Source of the DNA: Candidatus Intricatilinea gracilis
GTDB taxonomy: Bacteria > Pseudomonadota > Gammaproteobacteria > Burkholderiales > Burkholderiaceae_C
NCBI GenBank assembly: GCA_016702605.1
Contig: JADJDQ010000005.1
Location: forward strand, 191,731-255,730
Reading direction: 5' to 3'
Length of the DNA stretch: 64,000 nt
In this document: piece by piece, positions 27,535 through 37,180 of the stretch
Layout: each line of letters begins with the position of its first letter
How positions within the stretch are numbered: the first letter of the stretch is position 1
Position numbers and translations under genes: made by a program
The notes under the pieces: generated by a model
Databases searched by the model: none
What the model saw: the letters and a program-made list of their open reading frames with translations, nothing else
Told to the model about the DNA's origin: nothing

Positions 27535-29478
27535 TCAGTTGGCCATGCCGAGCACGGTGTCGAAGATCTTCTGCGCCACCTGCAGGATCTTGGCCGCGGC
27601 CTGGTAACTCTGCTGGTACTGGATGAGTTTGGCGGCTTCCTCGTCGAGATTGACGCCGGTCTCGCTGGCCAGTGCTTCCTTGGCGCGCGCCGCCACGGCG
27701 CTCGACACATCGACCGCCGAGTTGGCGCTCTGCACCCGCACCCCGACGTCGGACAGGATGTGTGAATACGCGTCCGCCAGATTGGCGCCGTCCACCACGC
27801 CCCGGTTGCCCAGCGCCACCATGGCCAGGGCATTGCCGTTGCTCGATGCCGAGTTGCTGGTAAGTGCAATGCCGAACTTGTCGCCGGCCTTGGGCACGCC
27901 GGACAAGGTGAGCTCGACACCGTTGTAGCTGATGGGTGATCCGGGCGACCAGGTGCCGCTGACCAGGGTGCCGCCGCCCAGGGTGCTGAGGGTGTATCCG
28001 CCGGTGCTGTCGGTGAAGTCCAGCTGCATCGACTGGTACGAGGCGCCGGGCGAGCCGGTCATGGCGAGCGAGGCGACGGTCGCCGTGCCCGTGTTGGCTG
28101 CACCGGCAGTGGCCACGAAGGGGTTGGCTGCCGCCAGTCCCTTGGGGCTGTCCAGCGCCAGGCTCAGGCCTTGCGCCGCGTTGGTCGACGGCTGCAACAG
28201 AAAACGATCACCGGCAGCCGGTGCAGGTGTACCGATGGTGATCCTGAAGCCATCGACCGTCTGGCCGGAGGTCACACCCAGGGTCTTGGCGCCGTCGGAC
28301 AGACGCGTGAGGGTGTAGCTGCCGGCACTGGCGTCGGCGCTCAGCAGGTAGTCGCTGGCTTGCAGGGCGCGCGGGTCGGTGATGGCCAGGCTGGGCAGGG
28401 CCGACACACTGTTCTTGCCCGAGGCGATGACGTTGGGCGCCCCCACGCTGAACAGCGCCGAGCCGGGCTGGCCACTCAGGTCCTGGCCGAGCTTTTGCTG
28501 GTTGTTGACCTCGGTGGCCAGGCTGGCTGCCAGGCGGCCGAGCTGGTTGCGGGCATCCGTCAGATCCTGGTTCTGGAAGGCCATCAGCCCGGCCAGCGAG
28601 CCGCCGCCCAGCGAGGTATCCGTCAGCGGCCGGCGGGCACCCGCCACGTTGATCGACAGGCTCACCTTGGCTGGCTCGAACTCGTCGGGCGTGGCTTCGA
28701 GCTTGTAGGCACTGCTGCCGACCACCAGGCTCTGGCCGCTGCCGATGAACAGGTTGATGGCGCCGTCACGTTGCGCCGAAGACGAACTGCCGGTGCCCAC
28801 GGTTTCGTCGCTCACCCGTTGTTCGACGCGGGTCACCTGCACATACTGGCTGATCTCGTCGATCACCCGGTCGCGCTGGTCGAGCAGGTCGTTGGGTGAC
28901 TGGTTGGCGCCTTGTGTGGCGGCGATCTGCTGGTTCAGCCGGGCGACCTGATTGGCCAGATCGTTGACATGGGCAACGCTGGTCTGCACCTCCTCGCGCA
29001 CCGAGGTCTGCAACTCCTCGAGCTGATCACTGGTGCTGCGTGTGGCCGAGGCCAGATCGTCGGCGCGGGCCAGCACGACCTGGCGCGCCGACATGTCGTC
29101 GGGGTGGCTGGCCAGATCGGACCAGGCCGCAAACAGCTGGGTGGTGGCGTAGCCCAGACCCGCGGTGCCGGTGCCGAAGGCATCCTGCATCTGCGCGAGC
29201 ATGTCGGCACGCATCCGGTCGGCCGCGGCGGTAGAGCCGGTGGCCGACACCTCGCTGGTCAGGAAACGGTTGACCGCCCGGCTCACCGTGCTCACATCCA
29301 CGCCACGGCCGATGAAGCCCGCACCGGTGTATTGGCCCGAGGCCGTGGTGAGTGACACCTTCTGGCGTGAATACCCATCCACGCTGGCGTTGGTGATGTT
29401 GTGGCCGGTCGTCTGCAATTGCACCTGGGCCGCACCCATGGCGCGGGAGCCGAGCGACATGAGCGTGTTGGCACTCAT
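27535..29478 (-). CDS. flgK: Flagellar hook-associated protein 1
   Basis: A 647-residue FlgK, the first junction protein between hook and filament, exported by the flagellar type III apparatus. It has the rod/hook N-terminal motif LGSRAMGAAQVQLQTTGHNITNASVDGYSRQ in two parts (residues 9-39). The C-terminal helix NLDEEAAKLIQYQQSYQAAA is typical of FlgK. The large central region (about 200-560) is Ser/Thr/Ala-rich and variable. It lies 63 bp downstream of flgJ. Confidence 0.96.
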   Translation of the reverse strand: MSANTLMSLGSRAMGAAQVQLQTTGHNITNASVDGYSRQKVSLTTASGQYTGAGFIGRGVDVSTVSRAVNRFLTSEVSATGSTAAADRMRADMLAQMQDAFGTGTAGLGYATTQLFAAWSDLASHPDDMSARQVVLARADDLASATRSTSDQLEELQTSVREEVQTSVAHVNDLANQVARLNQQIAATQGANQSPNDLLDQRDRVIDEISQYVQVTRVEQRVSDETVGTGSSSSAQRDGAINLFIGSGQSLVVGSSAYKLEATPDEFEPAKVSLSINVAGARRPLTDTSLGGGSLAGLMAFQNQDLTDARNQLGRLAASLATEVNNQQKLGQDLSGQPGSALFSVGAPNVIASGKNSVSALPSLAITDPRALQASDYLLSADASAGSYTLTRLSDGAKTLGVTSGQTVDGFRITIGTPAPAAGDRFLLQPSTNAAQGLSLALDSPKGLAAANPFVATAGAANTGTATVASLAMTGSPGASYQSMQLDFTDSTGGYTLSTLGGGTLVSGTWSPGSPISYNGVELTLSGVPKAGDKFGIALTSNSASSNGNALAMVALGNRGVVDGANLADAYSHILSDVGVRVQSANSAVDVSSAVAARAKEALASETGVNLDEEAAKLIQYQQSYQAAAKILQVAQKIFDTVLGMAN

Positions 29479-29541
29479 GGGCGGCCCCTTGCGGCAGGCG
29501 GCGACGAACGGCGGATCTCAGGCGTGCGGACCATGCCAGTC

Positions 29542-30591
29542 TCAGGTGGCGAGCTTTTGCAGCCGCAGCGTGGTGTTGATGACCCGACCGAGCTTGCCGG
29601 CGTAGTCGGGGTCGGTGGCGTAACCGGCGCGTTGCAGGCCCTGGGCGAAGCCCTTGGCGTCGGCGCCGGCCTCCATCACGTTGCTGTAGCGCGGGCTGGT
29701 CGAGATGAGGCGGGCATAGTCCTTGAACGAGGCCTCGGGTGTGGCGTACGAACGAAACCGCGCCTGCACCTTGTGCGCGACACCGTCGATCACCTCGGTG
29801 GTGGTGGCCACCGCGACCGGGCCCTGCCAGTCGCCCGTGGCCTTGATGCCGAAGAGGTTGTTGGCGCTGCTGCCGTCGGCGTTGCGGATCTGGCGTTTGC
29901 CCCAGCCGGTTTCGTGCGCCGCCTGAGCCAGCATGAAGTCGGCCGGGATGCCGCTGCCTTGTGAGGCGGCGTGGGCCGCAGCGCGGTGGGTCTCGAGAAA
30001 GTCCTGCGCCCGCTGGGTCGGGCTGGCACCGGCACTCGCGCCGGCCGCACCTGCCGCCGCTGCAGGCGCCGTCGCAGCGGCCGGGCGGGCCGGCGGCGGT
30101 GCAACACGTGCTGGTAAACCTCCGACCACCTTGGCGCCGCCAACCGCGTCGAAAGCCGGCGCAGCACTTGTTGCTGGCAACGACAGGCTCTTGAAGCTGA
30201 GGGCGCCCGAAGTCGCGGCGCCGGTCGGTGTGATGCCGAGCTGGCGCTCGAGCTGGCGGCTGATCGAATCGGCCAGGCCACCGGGCAGGCCGGTGAGCTG
30301 CTGCGAATACTGCTGGTCGAGCATGCCGCCGACCATCTCGGTGGCGTTGTTGTCCATCATGTCCGACTTCATCGTGGTGGCGCGCATGCTCTTCATCAGC
30401 TCCTGCATGAACAGGGCCTCGAACTGCTTGGCGGCTTCCTTGATGGCGGCCTTGGGGTCGGTCTTGGCGGCCAGGCGCAAGGCGTCCAGGCCACCGCCAC
30501 TGGCGGCGAGCTTTTGCTGCGGCGCGCTGTGCACGCTGTTCAGGTGCGCCAGTGCTGCGGCCTTGCCGGCACCGATGGCGGGTGAAGTCAT
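29542..30591 (-). CDS. flgJ: Flagellar rod assembly protein with peptidoglycan hydrolase domain
   Basis: The 349-residue bifunctional FlgJ has a rod-cap domain (about residues 45-125; AAKQFEALFMQELMKSMR, GGMLDQQYSQQL). An Ala/Pro-rich linker follows, then a glucosaminidase/muramidase domain (about 195-345) with AQAAHETGWGKRQI, whose Glu is the likely catalytic residue, and NLFGIKATGDW. It caps the growing rod and opens the peptidoglycan for it in the periplasm. The ATG at 30591 gives the start MTSPAIGAGKAAAL. Confidence 0.95.
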   Translation of the reverse strand: MTSPAIGAGKAAALAHLNSVHSAPQQKLAASGGGLDALRLAAKTDPKAAIKEAAKQFEALFMQELMKSMRATTMKSDMMDNNATEMVGGMLDQQYSQQLTGLPGGLADSISRQLERQLGITPTGAATSGALSFKSLSLPATSAAPAFDAVGGAKVVGGLPARVAPPPARPAAATAPAAAAGAAGASAGASPTQRAQDFLETHRAAAHAASQGSGIPADFMLAQAAHETGWGKRQIRNADGSSANNLFGIKATGDWQGPVAVATTTEVIDGVAHKVQARFRSYATPEASFKDYARLISTSPRYSNVMEAGADAKGFAQGLQRAGYATDPDYAGKLGRVINTTLRLQKLAT

Positions 30592-30673
30592 GTGACGGCC
30601 CTCGGTTCAGTACGTGACTCACACCCCGAAGGCGGATGAACACCCCCTACGGGCGGCCGGGCGGGGATGTTCA

Positions 30674-31897
30674 TCAGATCACCTCGAGCTCGGCCTGCAG
30701 GGCACCTGCAGCCTTGAGGGCCTGCAGGATCGCCAGCAGATCGGCCGGTGTGGCACCGAGTGAATTGAGCGCCTTCACCACTTCGGTGAGTCTGGTGCCG
30801 GCGGGCAGTTGCAGCAGCGAGCCGGGCTCTTGCTTGAGGGCGATGTCGGTCTTTTCGGTTACGGTGGTCTGACCGCCGGAGAAGGCATTGGGCTGGCTCA
30901 CCATCGGTGTGGAGCTGATGGTGACCTGCAAGTTGCCGTGCGCCACGGCACAGGCGCCCAGTGTCACGGCCTGATTCATCACGATCGACCCGGTGCGTGC
31001 GTTGACGACGATACGTGCCGCCGGGGTGGCCAGTTCGACCTCGAGGTTCTCGAGATCGGCCAGGAAGTTCACCCGTTCGTTGGGCTGGCTGGGCACCTTG
31101 AGCTGCACCACCCGCCCGTCGAGCGCCTGTGCCGTGCGTGGGCCGAAGTGGGTGTTGATGGCGTTGGCCACCGCACGGGCCGTGCCGTAGTCATCGGCAT
31201 TGATGTCCAGACGCAGGCTGTCGCCTTGCGCCAGGGGAGTGGGCACGGCTCGTTCGACCGTGGCGCCCGAGGGGATACGCCCGGCCGACAGGTGATTGAC
31301 CTGCACCTTCGAGCCACCGGCGGCAGCACCGGCACCGGCAATCACCAGATTGCCCTGCGCCATGGCGTAGATCTGGCTGTCGGCGCCCTTGAGCGGTGTG
31401 GCGATGAGCGTGCCGCCGCGCAGGCTCTTGGCATTGCCCAGCGACGACACGACGACATCGATCGCTTGACCCGGCTGAGCGAACGGCGGCAGCGTGGCCG
31501 TCACCATCACCGCCGCCACGTTGCGCAGCTGCATGTTGGCGCCGGCCGGCACGGTGACACCGAGCTGCTGCAGCATGGCTTGCAAGCTTTGCGCTGTGAA
31601 GGGGGTCTGCGTCGTCTGGTCGCCGGTGCCGTCCAGCCCCACGACCAGGCCATAGCCGACCAATTGGTTGCTGCGCACGCCGGCCACACTGGCCACTTCC
31701 TTGATGCGAGCGGCCTCGGCCGCGGTCGGACAGACGATGAGCAACAGCAGCGCAATCGTGGCCACCCAGATCAGGCCGCGCACCAGGCTGGCGAACACCT
31801 CGCCCAGGCCATCGACCTGTCTCGCCAACCGCACCAGCATGGTGGCGCGTGGTGTGTCAGGTACCGAAGCGGAACGCGCGTGAAGGTGGGCTTGCAT
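30674..31897 (-). CDS. flgI: Flagellar P-ring protein
   Basis: FlgI forms the periplasmic P ring around the rod. The 407-residue version starting at 31897 has a hydrophobic signal core at about 41-56 and cleavage near TAAEAARIKEV, then the highly conserved VRSNQLVGYGLVVGLDGTGD and FTAQSLQAMLQQLGV. The region before the signal core is about 40 residues long, longer than usual; a start at 31840 would shorten it to about 21. The C-terminal TRLTEVVKALNSLGATPADL is standard. Confidence 0.95.
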   Translation of the reverse strand: MQAHLHARSASVPDTPRATMLVRLARQVDGLGEVFASLVRGLIWVATIALLLLIVCPTAAEAARIKEVASVAGVRSNQLVGYGLVVGLDGTGDQTTQTPFTAQSLQAMLQQLGVTVPAGANMQLRNVAAVMVTATLPPFAQPGQAIDVVVSSLGNAKSLRGGTLIATPLKGADSQIYAMAQGNLVIAGAGAAAGGSKVQVNHLSAGRIPSGATVERAVPTPLAQGDSLRLDINADDYGTARAVANAINTHFGPRTAQALDGRVVQLKVPSQPNERVNFLADLENLEVELATPAARIVVNARTGSIVMNQAVTLGACAVAHGNLQVTISSTPMVSQPNAFSGGQTTVTEKTDIALKQEPGSLLQLPAGTRLTEVVKALNSLGATPADLLAILQALKAAGALQAELEVI

Positions 31898-31943
31898 GAT
31901 GGGTTCCGAAGCGTCAGGGGCTCGGAACCCATTCTGGGAGTCC

Positions 31944-32648
31944 TCAGAACGGCGCAAGGGTCAAAAAGAAGCGCGACAGCCAGCCTATTTGCTGGGCGTC
32001 ACCCTGGGCGCCGCGGCCGCGCTGCTCGATGCGCACGTTGGCGATCTGTGCCGAGGCCACGCTGTTGCCGGGCTGGATGGCGCGCGGGTCGACCTGGCCC
32101 GAGAAACGCAGCACGTCGACGTTGTGGTTGACGCCGATCTGTTTTTCACCCGCCACCAGCAGGTGGCCGTTGGGCAACACGTCGATGACCGTGGCGGTGA
32201 TGGTGCCGGTGAACTCGTTGGAGTTTTCGGTGTCGCCCTTGCCGGTGAACTTGTTGGCACTGCTGCCGCCGGCGCCCAGCTTGGTGAGGGCACTGCTGGG
32301 CAACATGGGCAAGGCGGTGATCGATCCTTCGACCGCACCGGTCTTCTCGACGTTGCTGGTCGACTTGGCGGTGGCCGTCACCTTCTCGACGATCTGCACC
32401 GTGATGGTGTCGCCGGGCAGGCGGGCGCGGTGATCCTCGAACAGCGGCCGGTAGGCGTTGGCCTGGAAGATCGAACCATTGTTGACGGGCGCCACCACGG
32501 GCACCGTCGGGCGCCGGGTGGTGGGCTCGGCGATGTCCACCTTGGGTGTGGAAGGCATGATCGAAGCACAGGCTGACAGCGCCCCGAGCAGAAGCAGGCT
32601 CAGCCAGTAGTTCAGGCGGCGCATCGGCAACGTGTGGGGGCGGAACAT
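31944..32648 (-). CDS. flgH: Flagellar L-ring lipoprotein
   Basis: The 234-residue outer-membrane lipoprotein has lipobox LLGALSAC (lipidated Cys about residue 27), then the FlgH motifs GSIFQANAYRPLFEDHRAR, PGDTITVQIVEK, NEFTGTITATVIDVLPNGHL and VLRFSGQVDPRAI. It forms the L ring bushing for the rod. The start at 32648 (MFRPHTLPMRRLNYW) was chosen; 32624 is possible. Further upstream the same frame runs inside flgG and is not coding. Confidence 0.95.
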   Translation of the reverse strand: MFRPHTLPMRRLNYWLSLLLLGALSACASIMPSTPKVDIAEPTTRRPTVPVVAPVNNGSIFQANAYRPLFEDHRARLPGDTITVQIVEKVTATAKSTSNVEKTGAVEGSITALPMLPSSALTKLGAGGSSANKFTGKGDTENSNEFTGTITATVIDVLPNGHLLVAGEKQIGVNHNVDVLRFSGQVDPRAIQPGNSVASAQIANVRIEQRGRGAQGDAQQIGWLSRFFLTLAPF

Positions 32649-32668
32649 GGCAGCCTCGATGGCGGAGG

Positions 32669-33451
32669 TCACAGCTGCGAGAGCTTTTGCAGCATCTGGT
32701 CGGAGGTGGAGATCGCCTTGGAGTTGAGCTCGTAGGCACGCTGGGTCTGGATCATGGTGACCAGCTCCTCGACCACGTTGACGTTGGACGTCTCGAGAAA
32801 ACCCTGGGCCAGCGTGCCCAGGCCGTTGGCACCGGCAGCACCCGAGTTGGGTGTGCCGGACGCAGCGGTTTCCATGAAGATGTTCTGGCCCTTGGCCTCG
32901 AGCCCGGCCGGGTTGACAAAGCTGGCCAGCTGCAACTGGCCCACTTGCTGCGGCGCCGCCTGACCGGGCACCGTGGCCGAGATGGTGCCGTCTTCGGCAA
33001 TGGTCACGGTCTGTGCATTGGCCGGCAAGGTGATGCCGGGCTGCACCGTGTAGCCGCTGTTGTTGACCAGCTGGCCGGTGGGGCTGACCTGGAAACTGCC
33101 ATCGCGGGTGTAGCCCGTGGTGCCGTCGGGCATCTGGATCTGGAAAAAGCCGTTGCCCTTGATCGCCACGTCGAGTGAATTGCCCGACTGCTGCAGATTG
33201 CCCTGGCTGAACTGGCGCGAGGTGGCCACGGTGCGTACACCCAGGCCGACCTGCAGGCCGGTGGGCAACTGGCTTTGCTCGCTGGTGGCGGCGCCGCTCT
33301 GGCGCAGCGTCTGGTACATCAGGTCCTCGAACACGGCGTGTGACCGCTTGTAGCCCGTGGTGCCCACGTTGGCGAGGTTGTTGGACACGACATCCAGCTG
33401 GGTCTGCTGGGCTTCCATGCCGGTCTTGGCTATCCACAGGGCGCGCATCAT
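32669..33451 (-). CDS. flgG: Flagellar distal rod protein
   Basis: A 260-residue axial protein of exactly the family length. It has the rod/hook N-terminal signature LDVVSNNLANVGTTGYKRS and the C-terminal signature SNVNVVEELVTMIQTQRAYE. FlgG builds the distal rod and is exported through the flagellar type III system. Two ATG codons are adjacent at 33451 and 33448. Confidence 0.96.
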   Translation of the reverse strand: MMRALWIAKTGMEAQQTQLDVVSNNLANVGTTGYKRSHAVFEDLMYQTLRQSGAATSEQSQLPTGLQVGLGVRTVATSRQFSQGNLQQSGNSLDVAIKGNGFFQIQMPDGTTGYTRDGSFQVSPTGQLVNNSGYTVQPGITLPANAQTVTIAEDGTISATVPGQAAPQQVGQLQLASFVNPAGLEAKGQNIFMETAASGTPNSGAAGANGLGTLAQGFLETSNVNVVEELVTMIQTQRAYELNSKAISTSDQMLQKLSQL

Positions 33452-33520
33452 GGTGGGCCTGACTTTCTATCGGGGTGTCGTTGAGTTCGAACGTCGTCGA
33501 CGTGTGGTGGCAGGTCGGCG

Positions 33521-34246
33521 TCAGCGGGTGGACAGCAGCTGCTGGGCAGCCTGCTCGTCCTTCTCGGCGGTCTGCACCATCTTCATCTGGGCCTCGAACT
33601 GGCGCGCCGCGGCGATCATCGAGACCATGGTCTCGATGGCACTCACGTTCGAGCCTTCGAGCGCGCCACTTTGCAGCCGCGCCGCCGGGTCGCCCGGCAA
33701 ATCACCTTCGGGCGCACGAAACAGGCCATCGTCACCCCGTTGCAGCGGTGCCTCGGGTGTGACTATCTTGAGCTTGCCGACCGGCTGGGGTTTGGCGTTG
33801 CCGACCTTGGCGCTGATCGTGCCGTCGGGTGCAATCTCGACTTCGGCTTGTGCCGGCACGGTGATCGGGCCACCTTCACCGATCACGGTCTGGCCACTCT
33901 TGGTGACGAGCAGACCTTCGCTGTTCACATCCAGCGCACCGGCGCGGGTGTAGGCCTCGGTGCCGTCCAGCCCCTGCACGGCCAGCCAGCTCTTGCCCTG
34001 CACGGCCACGTCGAGGTTGCGGCTGGTGCCCATCACGGGGCCGGCCTCGCCGTTGTAGCCGGTGCTGGTTTCCAGCGCGTAGACACGTGTCGAGGCACCG
34101 TCGCCGCGCACCGGCACGGCGCGAAAGGCCTGCAGCTCGGCGCGAAAGCCGGTGGTCGACACATTGGCCAGGTTGTTGGCCAGCACGTCCTGGCGCTGCA
34201 TCGTCGCCTTGGCACCCGACATCGAGAGATAGATCATGCGGTCCAT
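33521..34246 (-). CDS. flgF: Flagellar proximal rod protein
   Basis: A 241-residue FlgF with the axial motif RQDVLANNLANVSTTGFRAE at residues 18-37 and the C-terminal SNVSAIETMVSMIAAARQFE. It forms part of the proximal rod. It follows flgE after a 64-bp gap containing a perfect inverted repeat. Confidence 0.95.
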   Translation of the reverse strand: MDRMIYLSMSGAKATMQRQDVLANNLANVSTTGFRAELQAFRAVPVRGDGASTRVYALETSTGYNGEAGPVMGTSRNLDVAVQGKSWLAVQGLDGTEAYTRAGALDVNSEGLLVTKSGQTVIGEGGPITVPAQAEVEIAPDGTISAKVGNAKPQPVGKLKIVTPEAPLQRGDDGLFRAPEGDLPGDPAARLQSGALEGSNVSAIETMVSMIAAARQFEAQMKMVQTAEKDEQAAQQLLSTR

Positions 34247-34290
34247 GGTCGGCCTTCAGTGCTGCGTGATCGACGGGTGCGGTTCGTGGC

Positions 34291-34310
34291 TCACTTGTCT
34301 GGACAAGTGA
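34291..34310. repeat. Perfect inverted repeat between flgE and flgF
   Basis: TCACTTGTC-TG-GACAAGTGA has two 9-base arms and a 2-base spacer, directly beside the flgE stop codon at 34311-34313. No T tract follows on the minus strand, so a terminator is unlikely. A two-base spacer suits a dimeric DNA-binding site better than an RNA hairpin. A related palindrome lies at 45561-45574. Confidence 0.6.
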
Positions 34311-35579
34311 TCAACGCAGGTTGACCAGGGTCTGCAGGATGGCGTCCTGCGTCTTGATGGTCTGGGCATTGGCCTGGTAGACACGCTGGGCGGTGATCAT
34401 GTTGACCAGCTCCGAGGTGAGGTCGACGTTCGACTCCTCGAGTGCGCCCGATTGCAGCTGGCCCATCGTGCCCGACTTGGGCGCCCCCACGATCGGGTCA
34501 CCCGAGGCAAACGACGAGGCCCAGGCATTGCCGCCAAGCGGCTGCAAGCCTTGCGGATTTCTGAAGGTGGCGAGTTCGACCTGGCCGGCGGCCAGTGTCT
34601 TGCCGTTCGAATACCGCGCCATGATCGTGCCGTTGGGGTCGATCGAGATGCTGTTGAGCTGGCCCGGCGCACGGCCGTCCTGCGACAGGTTGGTGATGGC
34701 GAACGAGGCGCCGTACTGGGTCGACTTGGACAGGTCGAACGTGACCGGGTCGATGGCCACACTGGTGACATTGCCGTTGGCATCGGTGGTGGCGGGGATA
34801 GACAGCGTCACCGGCCCGGCGGGTGCACTCGGCGCCGCACCGTTGGTGGGGTAGGTGATCGTCGTGCTCGGTGTGGGCGCGGCGGCTGTGCCCGAGATCG
34901 GTGCGCCGTTGGCGGTGATGTAGACGTCCCAGGTATCGGCTGCCGACTTCTGGTAATAGACGGTGAGTGGCACTTCCTGACCCTTGGCGTCGTAGGCCGT
35001 CATCGAGGTGGCACTGGTGTAGGTCTTGGGATCGTCGAAATCGATCTGCGGGCCGGTGGCCGGCGGCGTGATGACCGTGGCGCGTGAATCGAGATTCATC
35101 TCCATCGTGACATCGGCGGTGGCCTGCGGGCTGATGCCCGCCGTCGGCAGCTTGAGTTCGGTGGCTGCGCCCTGCACCACATTGCCGTTGGCGTCGGCCA
35201 TGTAGCCCAGCAGCTTGTCGCCCTGGTTGTTGACGACGTAGCCGTCGCGGTCGACCTTGAACTGGCCGTTGCGGGTGTACAGCAGGCTGCCCGAGGGGTC
35301 GTGCACCTGGAAAAAGCCCGCACCGTTGATCGCCACGTCCATCGAGTTCTCGGTGGCCGTGATGGCGCCCTGGCTGAACTGCTGGGTAATGGCGGCGATC
35401 TGCGTACCCATGCCCACATCACTGCCACCCGTGGCATTGAGCATGCCGGCATACATGTCGGCAAACTCGGCGCGTGAGGCCTTGGAGCCGAAGGTGTTGG
35501 CGTTGGCAATGTTGTTGCCGATGACTTCGAGGTTCTTGCTCGAGGTGTTCAGGCCCGACAGGCCTTGCTGGAAACTCAT
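34311..35579 (-). CDS. flgE: Flagellar hook protein
   Basis: The 422-residue FlgE polymerises into the hook. N-terminal motif LEVIGNNIANANTFGSKASR, central hook signatures (FQVHDPSGSLLYTRNGQFKV, ISIDPNGTIMARYSNG) and C-terminal SNVDLTSELVNMITAQRVYQ are all present. The start MSFQQGLSGLNTSSKNL at 35579 is canonical. The order flgD-flgE-flgF is conserved. Confidence 0.97.
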   Translation of the reverse strand: MSFQQGLSGLNTSSKNLEVIGNNIANANTFGSKASRAEFADMYAGMLNATGGSDVGMGTQIAAITQQFSQGAITATENSMDVAINGAGFFQVHDPSGSLLYTRNGQFKVDRDGYVVNNQGDKLLGYMADANGNVVQGAATELKLPTAGISPQATADVTMEMNLDSRATVITPPATGPQIDFDDPKTYTSATSMTAYDAKGQEVPLTVYYQKSAADTWDVYITANGAPISGTAAAPTPSTTITYPTNGAAPSAPAGPVTLSIPATTDANGNVTSVAIDPVTFDLSKSTQYGASFAITNLSQDGRAPGQLNSISIDPNGTIMARYSNGKTLAAGQVELATFRNPQGLQPLGGNAWASSFASGDPIVGAPKSGTMGQLQSGALEESNVDLTSELVNMITAQRVYQANAQTIKTQDAILQTLVNLR

Positions 35580-35629
35580 GATGGGTCCTCTCGGGGTGGT
35601 CCAGGGGGCTCGGTGGGTCGCGGTGGAAA

Positions 35630-36304
35630 CTAGTCGAAGGCCTTGATGTCGGCGTAGGACACGGTCTTGCCACTGCCGAGTTCGAGGCTGAGCGTGTTGC
35701 CCGAAGTGCTGACGGCGGCAACCTGATCGTGCTGCAAGGTGGTGGCAGCCACGGCCGCCGACCCCGACAACGCAGTGACCTTGAACTTGAGCGCGCCGCT
35801 GGCGTCCACGCCGGCCGGTGGTGTCCAGTCGAAGCTGTGGCGCCCGGCACTGTCTGCACCGAGATTGAGGGTGTCGATCACGCGGCCCGAGGCCGACAAC
35901 ACCTCGACCTTGACTGAATCGGCAGCACCAGCCAGGTCGAAGCCACCGCTGGCCTTGCCGTTGGCATCCAGCGTGAGGCTGTTGCCCTCGACCTGCACAC
36001 CACGCCCGACCAGCGACGCGCCCTGCATGGCCTGCATCTGCATGAACTGCGCGGCCATGGCGTTGATCGAGGTGTTGAGCTTGTCGATGCCGGTCACGGT
36101 GTTGATCTGCGCCATCTGGCTCGTCACCTGGGCGTTGTCCATCGGCGACAGCGGATCCTGGTTCTGCATCTGTGTCACCAGCAGCTTGAGGAAACGGTCG
36201 CTGGTGGCCTGCGAGGTCGAGGCCGCGCTGCTGGCGCCGCTGCCAGTGTTCAGCTGGTTGTAGATGGCGGCACTATCGCTGGCGCTGCCGGTGGTGATGG
36301 TCAT
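35630..36304 (-). CDS. flgD: Flagellar hook-capping scaffold protein
   Basis: The 224-residue FlgD caps the growing hook. The N-terminal region has FLKLLVTQMQNQDPLSPMDN, the most conserved FlgD segment, followed by VTSQMAQINTVTGIDKLN. The C-terminal Ig/FlgD domain includes GRHSFDWTPPAGVDASGAL. The gene lies between flgC and flgE as expected. Confidence 0.95.
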   Translation of the reverse strand: MTITTGSASDSAAIYNQLNTGSGASSAASTSQATSDRFLKLLVTQMQNQDPLSPMDNAQVTSQMAQINTVTGIDKLNTSINAMAAQFMQMQAMQGASLVGRGVQVEGNSLTLDANGKASGGFDLAGAADSVKVEVLSASGRVIDTLNLGADSAGRHSFDWTPPAGVDASGALKFKVTALSGSAAVAATTLQHDQVAAVSTSGNTLSLELGSGKTVSYADIKAFD

Positions 36305-36335
36305 GGCTCAGTCCTTGGTAGCTCGGGCGGCGGGC

Positions 36336-36743
36336 TCAGCCCTGACCCATCTGCAGGGTCTTCATGAGCAGCGTCTTGGCGGTGTTCATCACCTCGACGT
36401 TGTTCTGGTAACTGCGCGAGGCCGAGATCATGTTGACCATCTCCTCGACCGCGTTGACGTTGCTGTAGGTGACGTAGCCGTCGGCATCGGCGCTCGGGTG
36501 CTTGGGATCGTGCACCCGCCGGCCGGGCGAGTTGTCCTCGACTACCTGGGCCACCTTGACACCAGCCGCGCCCACGTCGCCCATGGCGACAGTCTGGAAC
36601 AGCACCTGGCGCGCCTTGAAGCTGCTGCCGTCGGGGCCGGCCACGGTGTCGGCGTTGGCCAGGTTGGACGCCACGGTGTTGAGCCGCTGGCTTTGTGCGC
36701 TGACGGCGCTGCCGGCAACGTTGAAGATCTGCAGCATCGACAT
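36336..36743 (-). CDS. flgC: Flagellar proximal rod protein
   Basis: A 135-residue rod protein with N-terminal SMLQIFNVAGSAVSAQSQRL, NTVASNLANADTV and C-terminal SNVNAVEEMVNMISASRSYQ, all standard for FlgC. It lies 35 bp downstream of flgB and 31 bp upstream of flgD, in the flagellar operon. Confidence 0.96.
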   Translation of the reverse strand: MSMLQIFNVAGSAVSAQSQRLNTVASNLANADTVAGPDGSSFKARQVLFQTVAMGDVGAAGVKVAQVVEDNSPGRRVHDPKHPSADADGYVTYSNVNAVEEMVNMISASRSYQNNVEVMNTAKTLLMKTLQMGQG

Positions 36744-36778
36744 GGTGGTTCAGCTCCTGTGACGGTGGCGCGTGGGCG

Positions 36779-37180
36779 TCACTGGCCCTTGATGGCGGCG
36801 AGCATGGTGCTCACGTTGCTGTTGATGAAACGCAGCGTGGCCTCGTACTTGACCGAGTTGTCGGCGAAGCTGGCGCGCTCGCGGTCCATGTCGACGGTGT
36901 TGCGGTCGAGATTGGTCATGGACGGCGCGGCGTAGCGCAATTGCGCCTCGGACGTGGCGCCGCGGTCGGGGCTCAGATGGCCGGCGGCGCTGGTGGCCAG
37001 GCCGGTGGGTTTGACCTCACCGGTGGCTTGACGCAGCGCGGCGGCGAAATCCATGTCACGCGCCTGGTAGCCGGGGGTGTCGGCATTGGCGATGTTGCTG
37101 GCAATCAGGCGCTGGCGTTCGGCACGCAAGGTCAGGGCCTGGGCCTGGAAATCCAGCGCGTTCGTGAGGCGGTCCAGCAT
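36779..37180 (-). CDS. flgB: Flagellar proximal rod protein
   Basis: A 133-residue FlgB, first gene of the flgBCDEFGHIJKL transcript. N-terminal MLDRLTNALDFQAQALTLRA and IASNIANADTPGYQARDMDF are diagnostic. The start at 37180 was chosen because upstream in-frame residues are unconserved and belong to the regulatory gap with the divergent flgA. Confidence 0.95.
   Translation of the reverse strand: MLDRLTNALDFQAQALTLRAERQRLIASNIANADTPGYQARDMDFAAALRQATGEVKPTGLATSAAGHLSPDRGATSEAQLRYAAPSMTNLDRNTVDMDRERASFADNSVKYEATLRFINSNVSTMLAAIKGQ

Noticed and set aside
31944..33437. Long frame covering flgH and most of flgG as one fusion gene
   Set aside because: Only the part from 32648 matches FlgH; the upstream part is the wrong frame of flgG.
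34291..34310. Inverted repeat near flgE as an intrinsic terminator
   Set aside because: No T tract follows, the spacer is only two bases, and it lies inside a conserved operon.
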